A DNA stretch of 30,381 bases, taken from contig CATOMC010000019.1 in NCBI GenBank assembly GCA_951801245.1, positions 1 to 30,381 on the forward strand, read 5' to 3'. The number at the start of each line of letters is the position of its first letter. The first letter of the stretch is position 1. The notes beneath the pieces were generated by a model. The model was given only the letters and a program-made list of their open reading frames with translations. It did no database searches and was not told the origin of the DNA. Below, piece after piece: positions 1 to 7,920 of the stretch. The position numbers were made by a program, and so were the translations under genes. This stretch comes from an uncultured Lachnospiraceae bacterium (GTDB lineage: Bacteria; Bacillota_A; Clostridia; Lachnospirales; Lachnospiraceae).

Positions 1-44
1 ATCTGTTCCGTCATCGGAACACGAGTTTTGCGAGTAGTTGCCAT
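1..44 (-). CDS. Partial CDS, N-terminus only (unknown)
   Basis: On the minus strand an ATG at 44-42 opens a frame reading MATTRKTRVPMTEQ before the window ends. A good GGAGGA ribosome binding site lies at 56-51, seven bases upstream of the ATG. The gene begins 36 bases after the stop of the XRE regulator and points the same way, so the two are probably cotranscribed. Too little protein is visible to name a family. It is basic at the start. It could be a small accessory gene or the beginning of a larger protein. Confidence 0.5.
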   Translation of the reverse strand, partial: MATTRKTRVPMTEQ

Positions 45-79
45 AACCAATCCTCCGTAATTGTAGTGAAATAGTCTAA

Positions 80-559
80 CTATCTTCCATTTACAATCAT
101 AGAGAAATTCATGAGATTAGAAAATCCGCAGGAATATTTGGCGCTTACCATAAAAGAAAGAATATCCTGCTGATCTCTCAGATCTAACTGTCCATAATAA
201 TATAGGAAGAACTTTTCACTTCTGTTTAAGCTTTTAAATTTCTTGTTTTGCTCAGGCGCATTGATAAATTCCAGAAAGGGTGTCAGATCCTCCTTGGATG
301 GGAATGTGTCCTCTGGTGCCTTATTTCTGGCGAAGTCATCGTTAATATTGTAAGTTACACTTCGTTCCACCAGATTTTCCACAGGAATACCGTATAATTT
401 GGCCAGATTATATAGAGAATTGATCGGTGGACTGATGCGCCCGGTTTCATAATGAGAGTAGGTCTGGCGGGTTATATTCAGGTGGGAAGCAACGAACTCC
501 TGCGAGTATCCAAAGGATTTGCGAAGATCTCTCAGGTACTGTTCTAAACTTTTCTGCAT
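80..559 (-). CDS. XRE-family helix-turn-helix transcriptional regulator
   Basis: This 159-residue protein has an N-terminal Cro/C1-type helix-turn-helix at about residues 5-60. It contains the typical pattern 'SQEFVASHLNITRQTYSHYE' followed by an 'LAKLYGIPVENL' helix, as in many Firmicute XRE regulators. The roughly 95-residue C-terminal part has no domain I recognise and ends in an aromatic-rich segment. By family, it should bind DNA as a dimer at a short palindrome. It is divergent from the secreted-protein gene at 718, and a 15-bp palindrome (672-686) lies in the shared intergenic region, so regulation of that gene is a reasonable inference. The start at 559 has only a modest upstream AAAGG. 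The product may be a repressor or activator; nothing in the sequence decides which. Confidence 0.85.
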   Translation of the reverse strand: MQKSLEQYLRDLRKSFGYSQEFVASHLNITRQTYSHYETGRISPPINSLYNLAKLYGIPVENLVERSVTYNINDDFARNKAPEDTFPSKEDLTPFLEFINAPEQNKKFKSLNRSEKFFLYYYGQLDLRDQQDILSFMVSAKYSCGFSNLMNFSMIVNGR

Positions 560-633
560 ATAGGAATCACAGCCTTTCTTAAGTAACCAAATCCATAACT
601 TGCAACTAATTTAAATTTTTACATAAAAACTAC

Positions 634-662
634 TTGAAAAAATATTGGTAATAGCATATTAT
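634..662 (+). promoter_or_regulatory. Predicted sigma-A promoter for the secreted-protein gene
   Basis: A TTGAAA box at 634-639 and a TATTAT box at 657-662 are separated by 17 bases, each matching five of six consensus bases. The gene starts at 718, giving a leader of about 50 bases. A TATAAT lies three bases further on, but its spacing to this -35 is 20, so it is the less likely -10. Confidence 0.5.
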
Positions 663-671
663 AATAGAAAT

Positions 672-686
672 GATATTATTAATATC
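672..686. promoter_or_regulatory. 15-bp palindrome, candidate operator
   Basis: GATATTATTAATATC is two 7-base arms around one central base. It lies about 10 bases downstream of the predicted -10 box and upstream of the ribosome binding site, where a repressor would block the start of transcription. The divergent XRE regulator is the obvious candidate ligand. This is inferred from position and symmetry only; the region is AT-rich, so chance symmetry is possible. Confidence 0.35.
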
Positions 687-717
687 AAAATAATTCATCT
701 AACGAGGAGGAAATACG

Positions 718-1407
718 ATGAAAGCAAATTTGGCAAAAAGAGTTTTGACTTGCGCTCTGGCAGGTGCGCTTATAGTTGGTTCTTCTATGAGTGCATTTGC
801 GTATGGTGGATCATCATCATACGGTGGATCCAGCAGCAGTAAGTCAGAGGAGAAAGAGGAGAAGAAGGTTGTAGAGACGATTGTTGAAGAGTCTTCTGGT
901 GGAGAAGTAACCACAGTGGCAGCAGTTCCTACCACAAGTTCCGTAGCAGGCGTTAAGTCTTCTCTGGCAGGTGTGTATCTTGCTACCAATGTAAATGGTA
1001 CAGCAATCACAACTTCTATGGAGACGATCGCAGCTAGCTATGCTCTGGCAGCAGGTGAGAGACCTTATGCGAGAATCTACAATTTCGAAGGCAAGAAGAG
1101 TCCGGCAGCACAGGCAGTGATTGATGCAGCTGCAGCAGCACTTGGTGCAACTGTAGGTCCGGTAGTTAACTTCGAACTTGGTAAGATGGCTGGTGGAAAG
1201 TTCTCACTTCTTCCGTCCGATGGCGCAGCAATTGCTGTTAAATTCGGTATTCCGAAGTCCTTTGCACAGGCTGACAAGACATTTGCAGTTATCTGTGTAC
1301 GTCCCGGCGGTGCTGTAGCAGTTCTTCAGGATATGGATACAGATCCTAACACTGTTACTTTCGCTACCACAGCTGGTCAGGGCGCATATGCTATTGTTAA
1401 GTATTAA
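718..1407 (+). CDS. Secreted protein of unknown function with signal peptide
   Basis: This 229-residue protein begins with a classic Sec signal peptide: a basic N-terminus, a hydrophobic core around residues 9-21, and an AFA|Y cleavage site after residue 28. The mature protein starts with a Gly/Ser/Tyr-rich stretch (GGSSSYGGSSSS) and then a Lys/Glu-rich stretch. It continues into an Ala/Val/Gly-rich domain ending in a probable beta-rich segment. I see no anchor motif (no LPXTG, no C-terminal membrane helix), so it is probably released or held by partners. The ATG at 718 has a very strong AGGAGG site at 705-710. Codons favour forms such as GGT, GCA and AAG, unlike the neighbouring glycosyltransferase genes, which suggests high expression. 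I do not recognise the family. The glycosyltransferases downstream could modify it, but that is speculation. Confidence 0.8.
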   Translation: MKANLAKRVLTCALAGALIVGSSMSAFAYGGSSSYGGSSSSKSEEKEEKKVVETIVEESSGGEVTTVAAVPTTSSVAGVKSSLAGVYLATNVNGTAITTSMETIAASYALAAGERPYARIYNFEGKKSPAAQAVIDAAAAALGATVGPVVNFELGKMAGGKFSLLPSDGAAIAVKFGIPKSFAQADKTFAVICVRPGGAVAVLQDMDTDPNTVTFATTAGQGAYAIVKY

Positions 1408-1433
1408 TTGGTAAAAAATAGCATTTTACTTAT

Positions 1434-1464
1434 ATATTGGAAGGGACAAGTTCCCTTCCAATAT
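1434..1464 (+). terminator. Inverted repeat, probable terminator of the secreted-protein gene
   Basis: A perfect 13-bp stem (1434-1446 with 1452-1464) closes a 5-base loop 26 bases after the stop at 1407. Only a short T run follows (TTT at 1463-1467 with one interruption), so termination may be partial and some read-through into the glycosyltransferase genes is possible. Confidence 0.55.
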
Positions 1465-1499
1465 TTATGTGCGGTGATAGGATGCATACGGAGGACGGA

Positions 1500-3209
1500 A
1501 TGTACGGAAAGACAAAGAGGGAGAAGGTTTATTTTGGCCTGTATGTGTTACTGATTTTCGGGATTTACGGGTATGGCATACAGCGGCTTTATGGATTTTC
1601 TATTCTGGGAGACGAATTCGGATACTGGGCCAATGCGGCATCTTTGGTGGGATATGACTGGAGCTGCTGTGCGCAGATGTCTGCTTATTATTCCTATGGC
1701 TATGGACTGCTTCTGGCAATACCTCTTGCATTGTGTAAGTCTCCGCTTGCGGCTTATCGTATGGCTGTTGGTATGAATGCTTTGCTTTTATGTGGTGTTT
1801 TTCTGTTTTTACAGAAAATTTTGGATGGGCTGTTCGAAGAGACTGACTATGACAAAAAGATTTTCAGCCTTCTGATCGCGGCTTTCTATCCGGTGTCTTT
1901 GTATTATATGCAGATGACATTGACGGAGACGCTGCTTTTGTTTCTGTACTGCTTAGTCGGCTATTTAATGCAGCGCTTTTTGAAAGCAGGCAGTGGAAGA
2001 ACACTCATTCTGCTCATGGCACTGTTGTCTTATATGTTTTTTGTACATATGCGCACGGCAGGCACTTTGATAGCCTGTGGCGTGATTTTGATTGTACATG
2101 GAATTCAAAAGCGGGAAGACAGGCGTGCTTTGGCAATGGGGGCAGTGGCGTTTTTGGTATTTTTTCTGGCAGGATTCTTTTTAAAAGGGCTGTTTAATGA
2201 TGCAGTTTATGGGACAGCAGCGACATCTCTGGAGGATGTGAATGACTTAGGGGGGCAGGCAGGTAAGATTTTGCGTTTATTGTCCCTGGATGGTATTTGG
2301 CATTTTACAGTCAGTTGTATCGGGAAGCTGTTTTATATCGGCATGGCTTCTTTTGGAACTGTTTATTTTGCAGTGGGTTATTGTATCAGGCATATTCGGG
2401 ACAGGCTCAGTCAGTTTTTGCTGTTATCGTTATTGGGTCAGTTTGCTGTTTCAGCTGTTTTTATGGCGGGTACCACCCGTATTGATGGTGTGGTTTATGG
2501 AAGGTACAACGATTTTCTGATACCGGTCTTTATTGGTATTGGAGTACTATCCATGTTTCATTGCACGCATTTGCTTATGAAGACAGCCTGCTGTATTGCT
2601 GTGCATGGCTGTATCGTACCGTTACTGGCATGGTATGTGAAGCAGGGAGAGATGAACGTCTTCAAGGGATATTTTGCGGCGGGTATCGGGTATACGTTTC
2701 CGCTGACAGACTTTGACAGGATAGAATCTTTTGGCTCAAAGCTGGTGGTGGCTTATCTGGTTTGCAGCATTTTGGCAGTGGTGCTTGTGGCGTGTATTTG
2801 TGTGGCGCGGCGGTTTGCTGTTCTTACCTGGATCTTATCGGTATTTATGTGTGTAGAGATCGTTGGCGCAATGATATTAAATCATAACTATACTTATTGG
2901 TTCAATGATGTCAATCTGGAATGCATGGATGTTATTGAGTACCTGAAAGAGCAGAAGCGCCAGAAAATTGTCTATTTGGATCATGGCGGATATCTTTTTG
3001 AGGATCTGGTGCAGTTTCATCTTCCGGAGCAGGAGATAGATGTGATACTTTTTGCGGATTTAGAGACGGGTATAGAAAATATTGATTTTCATACGGGATA
3101 TGTGCTGGTAGATCAGTACTACCCTGATTTAGACAACATGAGAAAAAAAGCAGAACCGGTGGCAGAAGGAGCCAATCTGGTTTTGTTTACGATAGAGACA
3201 TTAGAATGA
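1500..3209 (+). CDS. Multi-pass membrane glycosyltransferase, GT-C/PMT-like
   Basis: This integral membrane protein of about 569 residues has many hydrophobic segments spread over residues 10-450 and a soluble C-terminal tail of about 100 residues. Just after the first membrane helix it has GDEFGYWANA with the acidic pair D38/E39. That is the position of the catalytic acidic residues in the first extracytoplasmic loop of GT-C enzymes such as the ArnT and PMT families, which use polyprenyl-phosphate sugars. I chose the ATG at 1500 because GGAGG lies at 1490-1494. The longer frame from TTG 1437 or ATG 1482 would place the start inside the terminator stem or lacks a comparable site. The GT2 gene begins 18 bases downstream and could make the lipid-linked donor. 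The sugar and acceptor (teichoic or wall polymer, glycolipid or protein) are unknown. Confidence 0.75.
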   Translation: MYGKTKREKVYFGLYVLLIFGIYGYGIQRLYGFSILGDEFGYWANAASLVGYDWSCCAQMSAYYSYGYGLLLAIPLALCKSPLAAYRMAVGMNALLLCGVFLFLQKILDGLFEETDYDKKIFSLLIAAFYPVSLYYMQMTLTETLLLFLYCLVGYLMQRFLKAGSGRTLILLMALLSYMFFVHMRTAGTLIACGVILIVHGIQKREDRRALAMGAVAFLVFFLAGFFLKGLFNDAVYGTAATSLEDVNDLGGQAGKILRLLSLDGIWHFTVSCIGKLFYIGMASFGTVYFAVGYCIRHIRDRLSQFLLLSLLGQFAVSAVFMAGTTRIDGVVYGRYNDFLIPVFIGIGVLSMFHCTHLLMKTACCIAVHGCIVPLLAWYVKQGEMNVFKGYFAAGIGYTFPLTDFDRIESFGSKLVVAYLVCSILAVVLVACICVARRFAVLTWILSVFMCVEIVGAMILNHNYTYWFNDVNLECMDVIEYLKEQKRQKIVYLDHGGYLFEDLVQFHLPEQEIDVILFADLETGIENIDFHTGYVLVDQYYPDLDNMRKKAEPVAEGANLVLFTIETLE

Positions 3210-3227
3210 AGGAGAAGGATAGCGGAC

Positions 3228-4199
3228 ATGAAATTAATCATTCAGATTCCATGTTATAATGAAGAAGAAACGCTGGAGATTGCATTGAATGATCTTCCGA
3301 AAGAACTGGAAGGGATTGATGAAATTGAATATCTGATCATTAATGACGGCAGCCACGATCATACGGTAGAGGTGGCCAGGAACTGGGGCGTGCATCATGT
3401 GGTGAATTTCAATCAGAACAGGGGTCTGGCGAAGGGATTTATGGCAGGGCTGGATGGATGTCTTCGCAATGGAGCAGATATTATTGTCAATACCGATGCG
3501 GATAATCAATATTGTGCGCAGGACATTGCGGCACTGATTGCACCGATTTTGGAAGGCAGGGCAGATATGGTGATCGGGGAACGGCCCATAGACCAGACGG
3601 CTCATTTTTCTTTTATTAAAAAGAAATTGCAGCATTTTGGGAGCTGGGTGGTGCGTAAGGCATCCAATACGGACATTCCGGATGCACCCAGTGGATTCCG
3701 GGCATTGAGCAGGGATGCGGCGATGCATATCAATGTGGTCAATGATTATACGTACACACTGGAGACGATTGTGCAGGCTGGCAGGCAGAGGATACCGATT
3801 ACCAGCGTACCGATCAGAACCAATGAAGAGCTTCGGCCTTCTCGTCTGTTCAGTAGTATTTGGGGATATGTAAAACGGTCTATGCTGACAATTATCCGGG
3901 CTTATGCGATGTACAAGCCTCTTAAGTGTTTTTCTTTTATAGCATGTATACCGACCCTGATCGGTCTGGTTTATATTTTCCGGTTTTTGTTGTATTATCT
4001 GATGGGTACCAGCGGCGGACATGTGCAGTCTTTGATTCTGGGCTGTACGCTCCTGATTATGGGATTTCTGACTTTTATGATCGGTATTGTTTCTGATGTG
4101 ATCGCGGCGAATCGTAAGATTCTGGAGGATACACAGTATCATGCCCGAAAGATGGAGTATGAGATGTACCAGCAAAAAGAGTGTGAGGATGTCGGATAA
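3228..4199 (+). CDS. GT2 family glycosyltransferase, membrane-anchored, polyprenyl-phosphate sugar synthase-like
   Basis: This 323-residue enzyme has a cytoplasmic GT-A catalytic domain (about residues 1-225). It opens with IPCYNEEETL, then IINDGS, then the metal-binding NTDADNQY with D90 and D92, and later APSGFRALSR. These are features of the DPM1-like branch that transfers a sugar from a nucleotide donor to polyprenyl phosphate. Two hydrophobic helices at about 235-258 and 265-292 anchor it in the membrane, followed by a short charged tail. The start has an AAGGAGAAGG site at 3212-3221. Its position 18 bases after the GT-C gene suggests a donor-synthesis/transfer pair translated together. 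Exact sugar specificity cannot be read from the sequence. Confidence 0.85.
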   Translation: MKLIIQIPCYNEEETLEIALNDLPKELEGIDEIEYLIINDGSHDHTVEVARNWGVHHVVNFNQNRGLAKGFMAGLDGCLRNGADIIVNTDADNQYCAQDIAALIAPILEGRADMVIGERPIDQTAHFSFIKKKLQHFGSWVVRKASNTDIPDAPSGFRALSRDAAMHINVVNDYTYTLETIVQAGRQRIPITSVPIRTNEELRPSRLFSSIWGYVKRSMLTIIRAYAMYKPLKCFSFIACIPTLIGLVYIFRFLLYYLMGTSGGHVQSLILGCTLLIMGFLTFMIGIVSDVIAANRKILEDTQYHARKMEYEMYQQKECEDVG

Positions 4200-4209
4200 A
4201 GGTTGTTAA

Positions 4210-4238
4210 TTCAGAACTGTTTCATGAAGTACTATAAA
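4210..4238 (+). promoter_or_regulatory. Candidate promoter upstream of recJ
   Basis: TATAAA at 4233-4238 has a weaker TTCAGA at 4210-4215, spaced by 17 bases. If used, the transcript would begin near 4245, so the inverted repeat at 4240-4299 would form the recJ leader. Confidence 0.35.
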
Positions 4239-4239
4239 T

Positions 4240-4304
4240 TACCCTCTGAAAATGTTACAATATCTTTAGACATGGGATAACGTTACATTTTTGAGGGTAT
4301 TTTT
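4240..4304 (+). terminator. Terminator-like hairpin covering the recJ ribosome binding site
   Basis: The arms at 4240-4258 and 4282-4299 pair over about 17 positions, with one bulge, one wobble and one mismatch. They are followed directly by five T residues (4300-4304) that abut the recJ ATG at 4305. The 3' arm contains GAGGG (4293-4297), the only plausible ribosome binding site for recJ. It may simply terminate the glycosyltransferase transcript. It could also act as an attenuator or hide the ribosome binding site for recJ. Confidence 0.55.
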
Positions 4305-6098
4305 ATGAGCAAATGGATGGTATCTGCCAAGAAGGCAGACTTTAATGCAATAGCGAGGAAATTTGGGATCGATCCGGTGATCGCAAGGATCATCAGGAAT
4401 AGGGATATCATAGGAGAGGAGCAGATAGAGCGGTTCCTTCACGGCACACTTGCAGATCTACATGACCCGCTTGCATTAAAAGATGCTGAACGGGCCGCTG
4501 ATATATTGTGTGAGAAGACATTGGCCGGACTTCCCATACGGGTGATCGGGGATTATGATATCGACGGAGTATGTTCTACCTATATACTGATCAGTTGTCT
4601 GGAGCAGTGTGGCGCGGTGGTGGATGCGGTGATACCGCATCGGATTCAGGACGGTTACGGTCTGAATGATAAGTTGATCGAAGAGGCGCATGATGCAGGG
4701 ATTGATACGGTGCTGACTTGTGACAATGGGATTGCGGCGATAGACCAGATTGCCTATGCGAAGCGGCTTGGCATGACGGTGGTGGTGACGGATCATCACG
4801 AGGTGCCTTATGATGTCGGACCGGACGGGTGCCGGACAGAACGGCCGCTGGCGGCGGATGCGGTGGTGGATCCGAAACAGAGTGATTGTCCCTATCCTTA
4901 CAAGGGCATTTGCGGCGCGGTGGTGGCTTATAAGCTTATGCAGATTTATCTGGAAAAGATGGAGCGTTATCCTTTGGGGCAGGCGTTAGGGAACAAAAGG
5001 CAGGAGATTTTGCAGGAATTACTGGCTTTCGCGGCATTTGCCACGGTGGGAGATGTGATGGAACTGACAGATGAGAACCGGATCATTGTCAAATACGGCC
5101 TGCGACAGATTGAGCAGTCACATAACTATGGTCTCAGGGCACTGACGGTGGTGAACGGCCTGCAGGATAAGGCACTCTCGGTATATCATATAGGGTTTGT
5201 ATTAGGACCCTGCCTGAATGCCACGGGCCGTCTGGATACGGCCAGCCGGGCGCTTACAATGTTTCGCACCAAAGACAGGGCAGAGGCGGTTGCCATTGCA
5301 GGGGAACTGAAGGAGCTGAACGACAGCAGGAAGGGCATGACCCTCCAGGGAACCAGTCAGGCAGTAGAGATGATTGAGAATACGGATTTGAAAGAGGATA
5401 AAGTATTGATTGTTTATCTGCCGGACTGTCATGAGAGCCTGGCAGGGATCATTGCCGGGCGTATCAGGGAACAGTATCACAAACCGGCCTTTGTGCTGAC
5501 CAGGACAAAGGAGGGTGTGAAGGGATCGGGACGATCCATAGATGCCTATCATATGTATGACAGAATGAGTGAGTGCAAGGAGTTCTATACAAAGTATGGC
5601 GGACATAAGCTGGCGGCGGGCGTATCCATGCCGGAAGAAAATGTGGAGAGGTTCCGCCGTTACTTAAATGAACATTGTCAGTTGACTGCAGAAGATTTTG
5701 TGGAGACGATACATATTGATGTACCCATGCCCATGTCGTATGTGACGTTGGATTTTGTCAGGCAGCTTGCGGTATTAGAACCTTTTGGCAACGGAAATTC
5801 CAAGCCTGTTTTTGCGCAAAAGAATGTCAGAATACTAAGAGGGAGCATCTTAGGTAAGAATAGGAATGTGGGGAAATACCGGGTGGAGGATGAGCATGGC
5901 GGACGATATGATATGATGTACTTTGGCAATCTGGAAGACTTTCATGCCTTTTTAGCCCAATCTTTTGGGAAGCAGGAGGTTGACAGACTATATGGGGAAG
6001 GCAGCAATGAAATCTGCATCAGTATCGTGTATTATCCGGATATCAATGTGTACAGAGGACAGGAAAATCTGCAGATCATCATGCAGGAGTATTCCTGA
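4305..6098 (+). CDS. recJ: Single-stranded-DNA-specific exonuclease RecJ
   Basis: This 597-residue protein belongs to the DHH phosphoesterase family. It carries the RecJ metal-binding motifs GDYDIDG (D83, D85, D87) and VTDHHE (D163, H164, H165), plus DPKQ, the GPCLNATGRLDTA segment and the C-terminal GGHKLAAGVS of the DHHA1 region. RecJ degrades single-stranded DNA 5' to 3' in recombination and mismatch or excision repair, in the cytoplasm. Length is within the family range and no key residue is missing. The start at 4305 gives MSKWMV, matching the usual RecJ N-terminus, but it lies directly after a hairpin and T run. A strong terminator closes the gene at 6113-6140, so it is probably a single-gene transcript. 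Confidence 0.93.
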   Translation: MSKWMVSAKKADFNAIARKFGIDPVIARIIRNRDIIGEEQIERFLHGTLADLHDPLALKDAERAADILCEKTLAGLPIRVIGDYDIDGVCSTYILISCLEQCGAVVDAVIPHRIQDGYGLNDKLIEEAHDAGIDTVLTCDNGIAAIDQIAYAKRLGMTVVVTDHHEVPYDVGPDGCRTERPLAADAVVDPKQSDCPYPYKGICGAVVAYKLMQIYLEKMERYPLGQALGNKRQEILQELLAFAAFATVGDVMELTDENRIIVKYGLRQIEQSHNYGLRALTVVNGLQDKALSVYHIGFVLGPCLNATGRLDTASRALTMFRTKDRAEAVAIAGELKELNDSRKGMTLQGTSQAVEMIENTDLKEDKVLIVYLPDCHESLAGIIAGRIREQYHKPAFVLTRTKEGVKGSGRSIDAYHMYDRMSECKEFYTKYGGHKLAAGVSMPEENVERFRRYLNEHCQLTAEDFVETIHIDVPMPMSYVTLDFVRQLAVLEPFGNGNSKPVFAQKNVRILRGSILGKNRNVGKYRVEDEHGGRYDMMYFGNLEDFHAFLAQSFGKQEVDRLYGEGSNEICISIVYYPDINVYRGQENLQIIMQEYS

Positions 6099-6112
6099 TT
6101 CCCGGGCAAACG

Positions 6113-6140
6113 AAAAGGCCTGGGGGCTTCCCAGGCTTTT
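6113..6140 (+). terminator. Rho-independent terminator after recJ
   Basis: AAAAGGCCTGGG pairs with CCCAGGCTTTT through a GC-rich stem with one bulged G and a short loop, 14 bases after the recJ stop. The T run at its end, plus further T residues at 6147-6150, completes a standard intrinsic terminator. Confidence 0.8.
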
Positions 6141-6314
6141 CCGCAGTTTTCTTATGAGGGGGAGATAGTGAATTCTTCAACTATCTTGCTTATTATCATA
6201 AAGCCGAATTGTGTCCAAAATGTGTTTAGATTGTTATAAAAGAATAAAAAAACATTAAGAAAATTTAAAGAGAATATGAAAAAAGACTGCTTGTGCAGGA
6301 AATGGCGTCATAAG

Positions 6315-6343
6315 TTGAAAAGATAAGGTTTTCATGCTATCTT
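6315..6343 (+). promoter_or_regulatory. Predicted promoter for the murE-priA transcript
   Basis: TTGAAA at 6315-6320 (five of six) and TATCTT at 6338-6343 (four of six) are spaced by 17 bases in the AT-rich region between the recJ terminator and murE (ATG 6376). The rest of this gap shows no gene. Confidence 0.4.
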
Positions 6344-6375
6344 AATTTAAGAGGATTTGATAAAGGAGAAAAAGT

Positions 6376-7851
6376 ATGGCGGTATTGAGTAAGTTGTTGG
6401 AAAAGATTGATTATGAATGCGTCTGCGGCACCTTGGAGCGGGAAGTTGCAGATGTCATCTATGATTCCCGCAAGGTGGTGCAGGACTGTATGTTTGTCTG
6501 TATTCCGGGTGCCAGGATAGATGGTCATGTTTATGCGAAGGATGCGGTGAGGGCCGGGGCGACCACGCTTCTTGTGGAGAAAGAAACTAAACTGCCAGAG
6601 GATGCGGACGTGACGGTGATCCGGGTGAAAGATACACATTATGCCATGGCGTTTATCTCGGCCGCTTATTTTGGTTATCCTGCGGAAAAGATGCAGATTA
6701 TCGGCATTACGGGAACAAAGGGGAAGACAACGACAACTTATCTGGTCAAATCGATTCTGGAACAGGCGGGCAGGCATGTAGGACTGATCGGTACGATAGA
6801 GACGATCATAGGAGAAACACACATTCATGCGGAGAATACGACGCCTCAGTCGTATCTGATCCAGAAATATTTCAGACAGATGGCAGATGCGGGATTGGAT
6901 ACGGTGGTGATGGAAGTGTCGTCCCAGGGGCTTATGCTGCACAGGACCCAGGGATTTATCTTTGACTTCGGTATCTTTACGAACCTTGAGCCGGATCATA
7001 TCGGTGAGAACGAGCATAAGGATTTTGAAGATTACATGCGGTGTAAGGGACTGCTCTTTCAACAGTGCAGAATCGGGATTGTCAATCATGATGACGAGCA
7101 CTGGGAGGAAGTTACGAAGGGCTGCAGTTGTAAGCTTGAGACTTATGGGATTGATACCCAGGCCGACCTGCGGGCAGAGAATATTGAATTTTTAAGCGGA
7201 TCGGGACGGCTGGGGATGCGTTTTGCAGTGAAAGGATTGATGGATTTTCAGGTAGAGACCGCTTCGCCTGGTAAATTTAATGTATACAATGCACTCACGG
7301 CCATTGCCATCTGCCGGCATTTCGGGGTGCAGGAAGAAAATATCCGGTCGGCGCTTCTTGCGGCCAAGGTGAAGGGCAGGACAGAGATGGTCAAGGTATC
7401 GGATGACTTTACACTGATGATTGATTATGCGCATAATGCCATGGCACTAAAGAGCCTTCTGACTACGATGCGGGCCTATCATCCACATCGTCTGGTCTGT
7501 CTGTTTGGATGCGGCGGTAATCGTGCGAAGTCGAGGCGGTATGAGATGGGAGAAGTCAGTGGAAGTATGGCGGATCTGACCATTATTACTTCTGATAATC
7601 CGCGTTTTGAGGACCCACAGGATATCATTGACGACATTAAGACCGGCATGGGTAAGACGACAGGGAAGTATGTGGAGATCTGTGACCGGAAAGAAGCCAT
7701 TGCTTATGCGATAGAGCATGGGGAGCCGGGGGATATTATTGTGCTGGCGGGCAAGGGGCATGAAGATTATCAGGAGATCAACGGTGTGAAATATCCTATG
7801 GACGAGAGGGTTTTGATCCAGGAAATTCTGCAGGAGTGCCGTGGAAACTGA
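6376..7851 (+). CDS. murE: UDP-N-acetylmuramoyl-tripeptide synthetase MurE, meso-diaminopimelate type
   Basis: This 491-residue Mur ligase adds the third residue to the peptidoglycan stem peptide using ATP, in the cytoplasm. The N-terminal UDP-binding domain is followed by the ATP loop GTKGKT (residues 113-118), the central region with ENTTPQS and the EVSSQGL segment, and the C-terminal domain with DNPR at residues 407-410. DNPR is the signature of enzymes that select meso-diaminopimelate rather than lysine, so the cell wall is predicted to be of the DAP type. A good AAAGGAG site (6362-6368) supports the ATG at 6376. It is followed after 69 bases by priA, probably in the same transcript. Full length, with no anomalies seen. 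Confidence 0.94.
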   Translation: MAVLSKLLEKIDYECVCGTLEREVADVIYDSRKVVQDCMFVCIPGARIDGHVYAKDAVRAGATTLLVEKETKLPEDADVTVIRVKDTHYAMAFISAAYFGYPAEKMQIIGITGTKGKTTTTYLVKSILEQAGRHVGLIGTIETIIGETHIHAENTTPQSYLIQKYFRQMADAGLDTVVMEVSSQGLMLHRTQGFIFDFGIFTNLEPDHIGENEHKDFEDYMRCKGLLFQQCRIGIVNHDDEHWEEVTKGCSCKLETYGIDTQADLRAENIEFLSGSGRLGMRFAVKGLMDFQVETASPGKFNVYNALTAIAICRHFGVQEENIRSALLAAKVKGRTEMVKVSDDFTLMIDYAHNAMALKSLLTTMRAYHPHRLVCLFGCGGNRAKSRRYEMGEVSGSMADLTIITSDNPRFEDPQDIIDDIKTGMGKTTGKYVEICDRKEAIAYAIEHGEPGDIIVLAGKGHEDYQEINGVKYPMDERVLIQEILQECRGN

Positions 7852-7920
7852 ATCCTATCTATAAACAGAGCGTATGGGCAGCATTCCATCGTAAAGGCAG
7901 ACGGGAGGAGATGTAGCTTC

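Noticed and set aside
645..842. 65-residue plus-strand frame overlapping the start of the secreted-protein gene
   Set aside because: It starts inside the predicted promoter and overlaps the real gene in another frame.
699..1010. 103-residue minus-strand frame opposite the secreted-protein gene
   Set aside because: It is a shadow of the Ser/Gly-rich coding repeats; the plus-strand gene has a signal peptide, promoter and AGGAGG site.
3234..4175. 313-residue open frame on the minus strand opposite the GT2 gene
   Set aside because: It is a mirror of a clear glycosyltransferase gene, is rich in His, Arg, Cys and Ile without any motif, and has no ribosome site.
5965..6168. 67-residue plus-strand frame across the recJ end and terminator
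   Set aside because: It overlaps recJ in another frame and runs through the terminator hairpin.
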